Notes under the pieces: model-generated | Databases searched by the model: none | The model's input: the letters and a program-made list of their open reading frames with translations, nothing else | What the model was told of the DNA's origin: nothing | Translations under genes and position numbers: made by a program | Shown: positions 15,166 through 22,798 of the stretch, in pieces | Layout: each line of letters starts with the position of its first letter | How positions within the stretch are numbered: position 1 is the stretch's first letter | IMG/VR virus record: IMGVR_UViG_3300009285_001796 | Span: 1 to 49,664 of that record | DNA: 49,664 nt | Direction: 5' to 3' (one strand) | From: a virus

Positions 15166-16290
15166 ATGAGCGGAGAACTTGGACTGTTTGACAATTTCAG
15201 AGAAGTGGTATTCGACCCGCTGCAAGCTTTCCTTATTGGAAGCGAAACGCGGCCGGGTCGTGAAGCCGATCTTGAGACCTTTTTACAGAAATATGCGCCG
15301 AACCCGTTGAAGAAAGGCACATGTGGTCTGACCAATGCCGCAGGTAACGCCCCTTTGACGCTGAACGATCTCTTTCAGGATCTTGGGCAGGACCCTCGCC
15401 ACATGACCCTGAACAACCTCGTTTCAATCAGCGGCGACGTTCGTTATCTGGCTCCCGCGCTCGTCAGGGACTTCATCGTTGAGGGTCTGGAAAGCAACGC
15501 CAGATACCGCGATCTCATCAATGCGTCCTTGCCGAGTACTTTAACGGTGACGAGCCCCTGGATTCAGTATCTCGACGCAAACCCGCAGCCCATTGGTGAA
15601 GCCGAGCGTGTCCCCATGTCCAAGATCACCTGGGGCGAAAAGACGGTAAGGATAACCAAAAAGGCTATTGGGCTGGAGACCACTGACGAAATCGTCATGG
15701 CCTGCCCGCTCAATCTCTTGGGTCAGTACCTGGCAGAAGTGGGCATCGAGCTTTCTGACACGTTGTTTACTAATGGCGTGACTTGTCTGATCAACGGCGA
15801 CCAGGCAGGCGGCGCGGACACCGCTGCCATTATAGGCGTCACCACTCAGAATGCTCTCGTCTACAAGGACCTTCTGCGTGTATTTTCCCGCGGTGCGCGA
15901 ATCAACGTCAATTACGTCAACATGCTCACCAACGAAGAGGAATCCAACAACATCCTGGATATGGATGTGTTCAAGACACAGCAGGGCCTGGGTGGAACAA
16001 TGATCAATGTCGATACCAAAAGGGTCGTTCCTTCCAACCTGCGCCATCGCATATCCGAGCAGTTCACCGACGATCAGGTCATGTTTTTCGACACTCGGGC
16101 CATGAACGAACTCGTTGGAAGACCTGTGATGATCGAGAACGAGCGGATCATCATGCGACAGATCAACGGAACTGCCGTTTCGATCATTCAAGGCTTTACC
16201 ACCATGAAGAGAGCCCATCGGGTCATCATCGACAAGTCCTTGGCGTGGTCTGGCAATAAGTTCCCGAGCTGGATGACTCCGCGCACGTAG
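15166..16290 (+). CDS. Major capsid protein (HK97 fold)
   Basis: 374 residues, ATG behind AAGGGAGATATAGGAA. The order is: an N-terminal arm region, LSTVTSP-like strand material (LPSTLTVTSPWIQYL), the E-loop-like WGEKTVRITKKAIGLETTDE, a spine helix around LLGQYLAEVGIELSDTL, a P-domain segment (YKDLLRVFSRGARINV), and a C-terminal A-domain with VGRPVMIENERIIMRQING. It is the main shell subunit, and position after the decoration pair is standard. A lysine for HK97-style crosslinking cannot be assigned. Confidence 0.82.
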   Translation: MSGELGLFDNFREVVFDPLQAFLIGSETRPGREADLETFLQKYAPNPLKKGTCGLTNAAGNAPLTLNDLFQDLGQDPRHMTLNNLVSISGDVRYLAPALVRDFIVEGLESNARYRDLINASLPSTLTVTSPWIQYLDANPQPIGEAERVPMSKITWGEKTVRITKKAIGLETTDEIVMACPLNLLGQYLAEVGIELSDTLFTNGVTCLINGDQAGGADTAAIIGVTTQNALVYKDLLRVFSRGARINVNYVNMLTNEEESNNILDMDVFKTQQGLGGTMINVDTKRVVPSNLRHRISEQFTDDQVMFFDTRAMNELVGRPVMIENERIIMRQINGTAVSIIQGFTTMKRAHRVIIDKSLAWSGNKFPSWMTPRT

Positions 16291-16304
16291 TAAGGAGGGC
16301 TCTC

Positions 16305-16685
16305 TTGAAACGGATAAAGCTTAAAGACCCGTCCGGGATGTTCCGAGATCCCGCGACGGGTCAAACAGTCATCAAGGGCGAAGAGGCAGACTTGATTGAG
16401 CCTGTTGGTAGGCTCACTCAGGATTGGTTGAATGCCGGTGGGTTGCTCCTCGTGAACCCAGACAAAAAACCACTGGCACCCAAGCTGCCTCCAGCGGAGG
16501 ACGGAAACGTGACAGACGAGGGTTCTGCTCTCCTTGACTCGGATGTCACGGCTTCCCCTCCGCCTCCACAAGCACCAGAGGCAAAGTCGGAAGAGAAGAA
16601 ACCGGGAAGGTTAAGCGGGATGCTGAGAAGGAAGAAAGCCCCGGCGAAGAAAGCCCCGGCGAAGAAATCCGCGGCGAAGAAATGA
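16305..16685 (+). CDS. Head protein with lysine/alanine/proline-rich histone-like tail
   Basis: 126 residues from TTG 16305, with AAGGAGG 7 nt upstream. Residues 1-~65 form a small folded domain (KLKDPSGMFRDPATGQTVIKG..). Residues ~75-98 are a Pro/Glu linker. The last ~25 residues repeat KKAPAKKAPAKK-type units as in histone H1-like tails. Such a tail would bind DNA or the negatively charged head interior. It sits between the capsid protein and the connector genes, so a head-completion or DNA-contacting role is plausible but inferred. Confidence 0.6.
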   Translation: MKRIKLKDPSGMFRDPATGQTVIKGEEADLIEPVGRLTQDWLNAGGLLLVNPDKKPLAPKLPPAEDGNVTDEGSALLDSDVTASPPPPQAPEAKSEEKKPGRLSGMLRRKKAPAKKAPAKKSAAKK

Positions 16686-16694
16686 CGGTGAAGC

Positions 16695-17105
16695 ATGGCT
16701 GTTGACATTCTCGTTCTGGTGAAAGTGCATATCAAGCTTCCGTTGGAACTCGATTCAACGCTGGAAGCGGACTTGCCAATATTCATCAACAGCCAAATGG
16801 CTCAACAGGGCTATGACGAGGATACGATGGATGACAAGGAGCGCAACTATGTTGCCGCTCTGACACTTGAATCTTTGATCCCTCGCATACTCGGCGTTTT
16901 CAGTATGGAAGTCCAGGAGGTCCGGGAAGGGCCGCAGAACACGCGGATGCCAAACCGGACTGAGTTCATGCGGGTACTGCAAAAGGCAATCGACAACTTG
17001 AAACAGTCAGCAGGGAAAGGTTCCGGCCTCATCGCTGATGCGGATGCGACTAGCGGCGCTGCTTGGCCTGGGGTCGGTCTAGCCAAGTGGGGCAGCCCAT
17101 TATGA
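16695..17105 (+). CDS. Head-tail connector-region protein, unknown family
   Basis: 136 residues. It is mostly helical with acidic N-terminal segment (LEADLPIFINSQMAQQGYDEDTM), a middle helix (LTLESLIPRILGVFSMEVQEV) and a Gly/Ala-rich end. No motif is recognised. It lies first in an ATGA-coupled run of connector genes, where adaptor proteins that bind the portal are normally encoded. It overlaps the next gene by 4 nt. Confidence 0.55.
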   Translation: MAVDILVLVKVHIKLPLELDSTLEADLPIFINSQMAQQGYDEDTMDDKERNYVAALTLESLIPRILGVFSMEVQEVREGPQNTRMPNRTEFMRVLQKAIDNLKQSAGKGSGLIADADATSGAAWPGVGLAKWGSPL

Positions 17106-17530
17106 ATGATAGCGTGAAAGCTAGTAGGAATCGGGTTGTGGCGACAGGTTACGAGTTCATGAAATCCGGCGACATCTGGATCTATGTTGCCCCTGACGGC
17201 ACGGAATACAGCATTTGCACCGTGGATTGGTCGAATGCTCAAGCAAGAGCCGAGGGGTTGGAGATTTTTGGAGCCGGCGTTGCAGACCAGGAAGAACGGA
17301 TACTCGTTTTCCTCAAGTCTTATTTGGAAGCGGCTGGCGTTACGAAGTTCGATCCTGCAGGGGGATATTTCAAGTGCGCTGGTGTGCGTTACGACTTCCA
17401 GGCGGACAGGCCGATCATTGTTCATGCAGGTCCATCAGACGATACCAGCAATTTGATTTGGTTCACGGTGCGGAAGGCCGTCGAGTTGGAACACACTGTT
17501 TCCGGTTCAATAGGATTCGATCTGACATGA
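17102..17530 (+). CDS. Connector/neck protein, unknown family
   Basis: 142 residues from ATG 17102 (ATGA overlap with the upstream stop; an earlier start would overlap further without a ribosome site). It starts with a helix-rich segment, then DIWIYVAPDGTEYSICTVDW and AGVRYDFQADRPIIVHAG, a mixed alpha/beta layout. Position between the adaptor and the gp10-like gene suggests a stopper or neck component. I see no diagnostic motif. Confidence 0.5.
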   Translation: MNDSVKASRNRVVATGYEFMKSGDIWIYVAPDGTEYSICTVDWSNAQARAEGLEIFGAGVADQEERILVFLKSYLEAAGVTKFDPAGGYFKCAGVRYDFQADRPIIVHAGPSDDTSNLIWFTVRKAVELEHTVSGSIGFDLT

Positions 17531-18156
17531 AGATGATGATTGAAATAGATCCTACGTTTAAGGACTTCATTAAACGCCTCCAGGGGTTCGAGCGCACGTT
17601 TATGGGCAATCTCAACGTGGCATCCAAGCAGGCAGGAAAACTCATTAAAGACACGATACCCAATGTCATGGCGGATACTGCTTGGTCTCCAAATGAGAAG
17701 GAATATCGCGACTGGAAGATATCGCACGGATTCGACAGCGAGCCGCTATTTCGCACGCACTTATTGGCAAACTCAATCTCTTTTCAACGCACGGCATTCG
17801 GGCCGCAAATGATTCGGGGCGAAGTCGGATGGTATCGGGGTATGCGTTACCCCGGAATACTCCAGGAACGCATGTATAGCGGTCGGGTGCCTCACCGCCG
17901 CAAGTCGGGCTTTCCAAAGTTGACCAAACGGCAACGAGAGTTCACCCGTATGCAGCTTCCACCGCCTAAATCGCTGTTCGATGTGAAGTACTTGGGTGAT
18001 GTTGCCCTTTGGAATGAATACGGCTCCAAAGGCAGGCCAGGCCGTGCATTCGTAAAAGCGACATTAGAGACAATAGCAAAGCCGGTTACGGAACTCTTCA
18101 GGACGGCTCTCGATAAATCGCTGCCTGTGAGCGGGATGGAAGAGGCACCTTTCTGA
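17527..18156 (+). CDS. HK97 gp10-like / tail completion (virion morphogenesis) protein
   Basis: 209 residues; ATG 17527 in ATGA overlap with the upstream stop. The N-terminal helix (FKDFIKRLQGFERTFM..VASKQAGKLIKDTI) and the C-terminal signature WNEYGSKGRPGRAFVKATLE followed by a helix are characteristic of the gp10-like tail-joining family. The usual ending is E.G....RPF....A. It joins the neck to the tail. The next gene starts in a TGATG overlap. Confidence 0.7.
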   Translation: MKMMIEIDPTFKDFIKRLQGFERTFMGNLNVASKQAGKLIKDTIPNVMADTAWSPNEKEYRDWKISHGFDSEPLFRTHLLANSISFQRTAFGPQMIRGEVGWYRGMRYPGILQERMYSGRVPHRRKSGFPKLTKRQREFTRMQLPPPKSLFDVKYLGDVALWNEYGSKGRPGRAFVKATLETIAKPVTELFRTALDKSLPVSGMEEAPF

Positions 18157-18755
18157 TGTTGGCATTGGTGGATACACATATCGCCACGCGACTTGGAAAG
18201 ATCACGCTGGCTAACGTTTCAATGAAACACTATGACTACGAGCCCGACCGCGAGAAGGGCACGACGCAATATCCGCATACGTGGTTCTCGCGCCTCTATT
18301 TTAAGGAGGATCTTTCCCGTGCCCGACCAAATCACGAGCAGTTTACGCCCAACGAGGAAACCGAAACGCTGATTTTTACTCCGGTGCAGGCGATGGGAGG
18401 ACCAACAGAGTTGACCGGACCTGTCAGTTGGACCCGGAAGCCCTATCCGACACCGATACAGGTCGTCTATGAGATCGGGGCCTCGGCTACCAACAAAACG
18501 CATTGGAATCAGTTGGAGCCGATGGTCATTCAAGCCTTTCCAGTAGGCTATCAGCCGAATATAAACAGTCAATATCCGCTGTTCATCAAGACGAGTCCAC
18601 ATAACTTGGATGAGCGAGACAAGCCGCTTTTCAGTATTTCGTTTCTCATGTGGGTCCACGACGTGTGGATAGACCGCTTCGAAGAATACACAAGTCCGTC
18701 AATCGTCGAGCCCCTGCTTGAATGGGGCACGTTCAATGAAGGTGACACTCATTAG
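18156..18755 (+). CDS. Tail terminator-like protein, tentative
   Basis: 199 residues, coupled to the gp10-like gene by TGATG. Contains strand-rich segments (ETETLIFTPVQAMG, PTPIQVVYEIGAS, FIKTSPHNLDERDKPLFSISFLMWVHDVWI). The place between the gp10-like protein and the sheath is where tail terminators that cap the tube lie in myoviruses. No specific family motif is seen, so the role is positional. Confidence 0.5.
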   Translation: MLALVDTHIATRLGKITLANVSMKHYDYEPDREKGTTQYPHTWFSRLYFKEDLSRARPNHEQFTPNEETETLIFTPVQAMGGPTELTGPVSWTRKPYPTPIQVVYEIGASATNKTHWNQLEPMVIQAFPVGYQPNINSQYPLFIKTSPHNLDERDKPLFSISFLMWVHDVWIDRFEEYTSPSIVEPLLEWGTFNEGDTH

Positions 18756-18772
18756 TAACGGGAGATCACAAC

Positions 18773-19078
18773 ATGGCTAGAAAACAATCTGACGAGACAA
18801 ATTACGAGGACATGGAGCCTGCTGTGGCTCCCGTGGTTACGGAATCAGCTTCGCCTCCTGTCCCCAGCGGGCCGGTGCCCGGAACGGTCTATGTCGAAAA
18901 CCTGATTGCAACGCCCTTCGGGACCACTCTCCTCGATGGGACCCACTTATCGGCGGGTCCCAAGGCCGGGGGACAAAACCGAAGCCGAGCCATTCCGAAG
19001 AAACTCCTGCCTCCCCATGTGCGGAGGCTCGAAAAGGCAGGCGTCATCAAAATAGTCGATGCTGCCGCGGGGAGGTAA
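18773..19078 (+). CDS. Small protein preceding the sheath, unknown function
   Basis: 101 residues with ATG behind GGGAG. N-terminal ~40 residues are Pro/Val/Ser-rich and likely disordered. A folded part GTVYVENLIATPFGTTLLDG follows, then a basic stretch (RSRAIPKKLLPPHVRRLEKAGVIKIVD). Small proteins of this kind are frequent immediately upstream of sheath genes in P2/Mu-type tails. Function not known. Confidence 0.55.
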   Translation: MARKQSDETNYEDMEPAVAPVVTESASPPVPSGPVPGTVYVENLIATPFGTTLLDGTHLSAGPKAGGQNRSRAIPKKLLPPHVRRLEKAGVIKIVDAAAGR

Positions 19079-19081
19079 CAA

Positions 19082-21349
19082 ATGACACTAGGAGCCGCAA
19101 GAGCAATCTTCACGATCAACGACCTTTCTCAGTTCGTGGACGAGCTGGTGAAGGGTTATGTTTTCATGGTCATTCAGGCCGAACGCGGACCCATAGGCGA
19201 GCCGCGGGTCATCTCCACCTTGGAGGAATACCGCAGGATCTACGGTGGCAAGGTTCCCTGGACCACAGACCCGCTTGTCTGCGAAATGGCACTACGCCAA
19301 GGCGGTCGCCTCATTCTGTGCAGGGCCGCTCACTACGACGACATTCACGATATCTCCACCATCACGGCACTGAAGTCGAATGTCTCCCTCGATGACAGAG
19401 GGGCCATTCCCTTGGCCGCTATGGTGACAGGTGCGGTCGGGCCGTTCACGCTCAGTCCTGCCAAGGCTGGAGCTGTGACGGGCGGCGAGGTCGGGCCGTT
19501 CCTTATCGTAACAGGCGCTAATGATGCTTTCAAGATCAAGGTGGGCACCCACGACGCGGAGACTGTAACTTTGACGCAGGGTTCGGCGCGAACTGCCCAG
19601 CAGATCGTTGACGACATAAATGCCGGGACGACCAATCTTACAGCCTCTATTTCGGACAACAAGGTCAAGATTACGGCCAATACCGTGACAGACGATCTGG
19701 AAATTCAGACCGTGGCGAATGACAGTTATTCCTCGCTGGGCTTTGTCGAGGGGACATTCGCGGCAGATGCAGGCACGGATGCTCTGGCTATCTCGGTGAA
19801 CGGAGGAGCCGACCAACCCTTCACATTGACCCCACTCTTGGGCGAAACCGGGAATTTCACCCTGACCGCTTCCCAAGTTGCCACACAGCTTGCCGCCCTG
19901 ACCGGAGCGAGGGCGAGCGTAGTTAACGGCGCAGTCCGTTTGACGACCACGGCAACCGGGGAGACAGCAACCATCCAGGTGAAAAGCACCGGGACGGCTC
20001 AGACTACGCTCGGTTTTGTAACTACGGAGCAGACAGGGGCCACAGGTTCATCTTTGCCTACCTTGAAATTCGAGGCTAAAGACCCCGGATTATGGGGCGA
20101 TTCTCTGAAGATTCAGATTTCGGATTCAAACCTCTTTCCGGGCATAGCTTTCAACGTGAAAGTCATCTACGAAAGGGACGGCACGCTCACTGAGGACTAT
20201 GCCGACCTGGTGATGGACTCTACGAGCCTGCGATATGCGCCGACTTACATCAGCGAGCGTTCCAGGCTCGTGGTGGTGACAGACCTCGATTCGGCCAATA
20301 CTGATCCTGCCAATATGCCCCTTGTGAATCTTTATGGCACTCCGCTGACCGGCGGAGATGACGGCGGGGACATGGAAGAAGCAGATTGGATCGGGGATGC
20401 AACGGCGCAGACGGGCATGTATTCGGCTGATCGCAATTTTTACATGTCTATGGATTTGATGATTCCAGGGACCACTTCGGTCACGGTTTACCAAGCCATG
20501 ATTGCCTACTGTGAGTCCCGCGGCGACATGATCAGTTATGGTCAGGTGCCTTTCGGCATGGAACCGGAGGAAGTGGTTGATTGGCGGCTTGGAAACGCGC
20601 CGTGGAGTCATCCGGCCTTTAACAGTCACCGATTTTCGATCTTCTTCGGTTTCCCAAAGGTCTATGACGACATGGACGATTCCAGGAAGTTCGTTTCATG
20701 TCTCGGGCACCTGGCCTCTTGTCTGGCAAAGACGGACAACAACTATGGGTATCACTACTCGCCGGTCGGTCCTCGACGGGGCAAAGTCACTCTCATGGAG
20801 GACATCGACTTTAACATTCAGGCATACAGGAGCACAGGGTACGCGGACCTGTTTGCGGAGAATGGCATCAATTACCTGTTCATTAGCCACATGCCTGGCA
20901 TCGAGGGCGGGATGTTTTGGGAGCAGCGCACTAGTTGGCGACCGGCTTCCGCGCTCCGGGAGTTGAATGTCGTCCGGTTCATAACTGCGATGAACAGGAT
21001 GCTGATGCCGGTGCTCAGAACCTTCATTTTTGAACCCAACCATCCGGTCACATGGCGTGAAATCTGGCGGGTCCTGAAGCCTGCTTTTGACGATTGGAAA
21101 AGCCGCTATGCGATCTATGACTACGCTCTTCAGTGTGACGAGGATGCCTATTTCGACGGCGGGGTTCTCAAGAACGCCAAACTCAACAGCGGCCTGGATA
21201 TTGACAGGGGCATCTACCATTGTCGGGCGCTCATCCAGCCGACCAGGACAATCTACTATCTCGAATTTGAGCTCGGCCTGATCAGAACAGGCGAGGCATT
21301 CGAGAATTACCTCGAGCTTAAAGAACTTCCCGGATGGATCGTGACATAA
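19082..21349 (+). CDS. Contractile tail sheath protein with two inserted IN-like modules
   Basis: 755 residues, longer than a simple P2-type sheath (about 400). The N-terminus is sheath-like (MVIQAERGPIGEPRVIST..EEYRRIYGG). The C-terminal ~420 residues carry the usual sheath core, including LRELNVVRFITAMNRMLM, FIFEPNHPVTWREIWRV and GLDIDRGIYHCRALIQPT. Residues ~146-222 and ~232-312 are two modules of the type found in the decoration protein (VGTHDAETVTLTQGSARTAQQIVDDIN, then NDSYSSLGF). They lie in the variable outer domain of the sheath, so would be exposed on the tail surface. Confidence 0.85.
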   Translation: MTLGAARAIFTINDLSQFVDELVKGYVFMVIQAERGPIGEPRVISTLEEYRRIYGGKVPWTTDPLVCEMALRQGGRLILCRAAHYDDIHDISTITALKSNVSLDDRGAIPLAAMVTGAVGPFTLSPAKAGAVTGGEVGPFLIVTGANDAFKIKVGTHDAETVTLTQGSARTAQQIVDDINAGTTNLTASISDNKVKITANTVTDDLEIQTVANDSYSSLGFVEGTFAADAGTDALAISVNGGADQPFTLTPLLGETGNFTLTASQVATQLAALTGARASVVNGAVRLTTTATGETATIQVKSTGTAQTTLGFVTTEQTGATGSSLPTLKFEAKDPGLWGDSLKIQISDSNLFPGIAFNVKVIYERDGTLTEDYADLVMDSTSLRYAPTYISERSRLVVVTDLDSANTDPANMPLVNLYGTPLTGGDDGGDMEEADWIGDATAQTGMYSADRNFYMSMDLMIPGTTSVTVYQAMIAYCESRGDMISYGQVPFGMEPEEVVDWRLGNAPWSHPAFNSHRFSIFFGFPKVYDDMDDSRKFVSCLGHLASCLAKTDNNYGYHYSPVGPRRGKVTLMEDIDFNIQAYRSTGYADLFAENGINYLFISHMPGIEGGMFWEQRTSWRPASALRELNVVRFITAMNRMLMPVLRTFIFEPNHPVTWREIWRVLKPAFDDWKSRYAIYDYALQCDEDAYFDGGVLKNAKLNSGLDIDRGIYHCRALIQPTRTIYYLEFELGLIRTGEAFENYLELKELPGWIVT

Positions 21350-21362
21350 GGAGGCTTAAACG

Positions 21363-21836
21363 ATGACCATTGAAGCCAGTAGTATAAATCGACTCAAGGA
21401 ATTCAAATTCCGGGTCGAGATCAACGGGGTTCCTTCGGCGTTGGTCCAGGAATTTGACCCTGGCAAAAGGAGTCACGGCGTTACTGAACATGCGGGAGCG
21501 GGCCAGAACCACGCCTCCAAAGAAGCCGGGATGATCAAATACGGGAACGCACGAATCAAAAACGTAGTCCCCATTGATGGTCCGGGGCAGGATATGTGGG
21601 TAAAGTTCCTGAATTCTGCACAAAACCCCTTGACTGGCAATGGCGGAAACAAGGCCGATTACACCTTCGTCCTGAGTTTCTTTGAGTTGCTTCCCGCTGG
21701 CAATCCTGTCCGCACTTGGCATTACTACAATGCTTGGGTAGTGGACTATAGCCCTGGGAATCGATCGGGCCTGAGTGAAAACAAGGACGTGATCGAGGAA
21801 GTCGAGATAGCTTTCGACCGACGCGATCCCGCATAG
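21363..21836 (+). CDS. Tail tube protein (T4 gp19-like)
   Basis: 157 residues behind TAAGGAGGCTTAAACG. The pattern KFRVEINGVPSALVQEFDPG, then HASKEAGMIKYGNARIKNVV, WVKFLNSAQ and RTWHYYNAWVVDYSPGNRS ending in EVEIAFDRRDP is that of gp19-like tube proteins. These form the inner tube of contractile tails. Immediately downstream of the sheath, as usual. Confidence 0.85.
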   Translation: MTIEASSINRLKEFKFRVEINGVPSALVQEFDPGKRSHGVTEHAGAGQNHASKEAGMIKYGNARIKNVVPIDGPGQDMWVKFLNSAQNPLTGNGGNKADYTFVLSFFELLPAGNPVRTWHYYNAWVVDYSPGNRSGLSENKDVIEEVEIAFDRRDPA

Positions 21837-21843
21837 GTGATTT

Positions 21844-22560
21844 ATGACCCAATCTCTGCAATCTACTGTAATTTTGCCGATCTCTCATAAGGAGGTCGTT
21901 ATTCAGGAGGGCGACGGATATCTGGACCGCATACTCCTCAAGAAGAACAAGCGAGTCTTTGAGGTTATGCCGGAATACCTCGCCGCGCATGTGGTTTCCA
22001 TCGACGGTCGGGGCGAGATCAAGGAGAAGGACATCCTGGACCTCCTAGTACCTGACCAGGAATGGCTGGCGGTCGAGCTTTACAAACTGAAATACGATCA
22101 AATCATGGAACTCACCTTCGGCTGTCCCCACTGTGGCCATGTCGATACTGACAAGGGCCTGGATCTGGGGAAGCTCGAAGTGATCCCGGTCCCTGAAGGA
22201 GCTGTCGGTCCGGACCCGACCTTTGAGGTAGTGCTTCCTCGATCCGGCAAGAAGGCCCGCATAGGCTTTCTGGACGGCCATAAGGAGCGTTTCCTGATGG
22301 AGTTGGAAGCCAGCACGGGCGGGGACATTGATTTGAATCAGGCGGATTTCAAGGCATTGCGTGAACTCGACGGCGTTTCCGTGTTCAGTTACGAGGATGT
22401 TGCGATGCTTCCACCGAAGGATCATGCCGTGATCCGCCGCGCCAGAAAGAAGCTGATATGCGGATACGACACCAATGTCATCGTTGAGTGCGATTCCTGC
22501 GGGCGAAAGACCGTAATCAACATCCTGACCCATCGCGATTTTTTACTGCCCGGGGGATAA
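21844..22560 (+). CDS. Tail assembly chaperone G-like, zinc-ribbon (frame-0 product)
   Basis: 238 residues. CPHC (94-97) and CDSC (216-219) form a split zinc ribbon, as in T4-type baseplate hub chaperone proteins. The region between them is acidic (LMELEASTGGDIDLNQADF). Between tube and tape measure this is the position of the G/GT tail chaperones. The last codons contain a slippery T TTT TTA (22539-22545), so a fraction of ribosomes should enter the -1 frame and make a longer fusion. The frame-0 product ends LLPGG. Confidence 0.75.
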   Translation: MTQSLQSTVILPISHKEVVIQEGDGYLDRILLKKNKRVFEVMPEYLAAHVVSIDGRGEIKEKDILDLLVPDQEWLAVELYKLKYDQIMELTFGCPHCGHVDTDKGLDLGKLEVIPVPEGAVGPDPTFEVVLPRSGKKARIGFLDGHKERFLMELEASTGGDIDLNQADFKALRELDGVSVFSYEDVAMLPPKDHAVIRRARKKLICGYDTNVIVECDSCGRKTVINILTHRDFLLPGG

Positions 22561-22581
22561 CCAGAGAGTTGGGCGTCCCCC
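22539..22581 (+). promoter_or_regulatory. Programmed -1 ribosomal frameshift signal
   Basis: The heptamer T TTT TTA (22539-22545) is in register with frame 0: codons TTT at 22540 and TTA at 22543. Six nucleotides later GGGGGA (22552-22557) can pair with TCCCCC (22576-22581) around an 18-nt loop that has its own small AAC/GTT stem. This is the textbook X XXY YYZ, spacer and stem-loop plan. The -1 frame is open from here to 22796. Confidence 0.8.
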
Positions 22582-22796
22582 TGATTCAATGGGGATTCAA
22601 GGATCCTTCGGCGTTGTATCCGTTGAACAGATACACCGTCGAAGCCTTTGAACAGGAAATCTTCAACATCCAATACCATATGAAGATGCCGCGTAGCGAG
22701 GTTCTTTCTTGGCCTCTCACGGAACGACGGCGCAATTGGGCAATGCTGGTTGAGCAACGGAAGTTTGAGAAGAATCAAACAGAGCGACCGGAGTAG
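22542..22796 (+). CDS. Tail assembly chaperone GT extension (-1 frame)
   Basis: About 84 codons read after a -1 slip at 22539-22545, giving a fusion of about 317 residues with the upstream gene. The segment TRELGVPLIQWGFKDPSAL..PLNRYTVEAFEQEIFNIQYHM and a charged helical end (LTERRRNWAMLVEQRKFEKNQ) is a coherent protein. It has no credible start codon of its own: the only in-frame candidate, GTG at 22488, has no ribosome site. In lambda, GT recruits tape measure to tube subunits; the tape measure gene follows at 22799. Confidence 0.75.
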   Translation, partial: FTARGITRELGVPLIQWGFKDPSALYPLNRYTVEAFEQEIFNIQYHMKMPRSEVLSWPLTERRRNWAMLVEQRKFEKNQTERPE

Positions 22797-22798
22797 TA

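Noticed and set aside
22488-22796. Independent gene starting at GTG 22488
   Set aside because: No ribosome site, and the first ~18 codons only shadow the upstream gene; the slippery heptamer and stem explain expression of the downstream part better.
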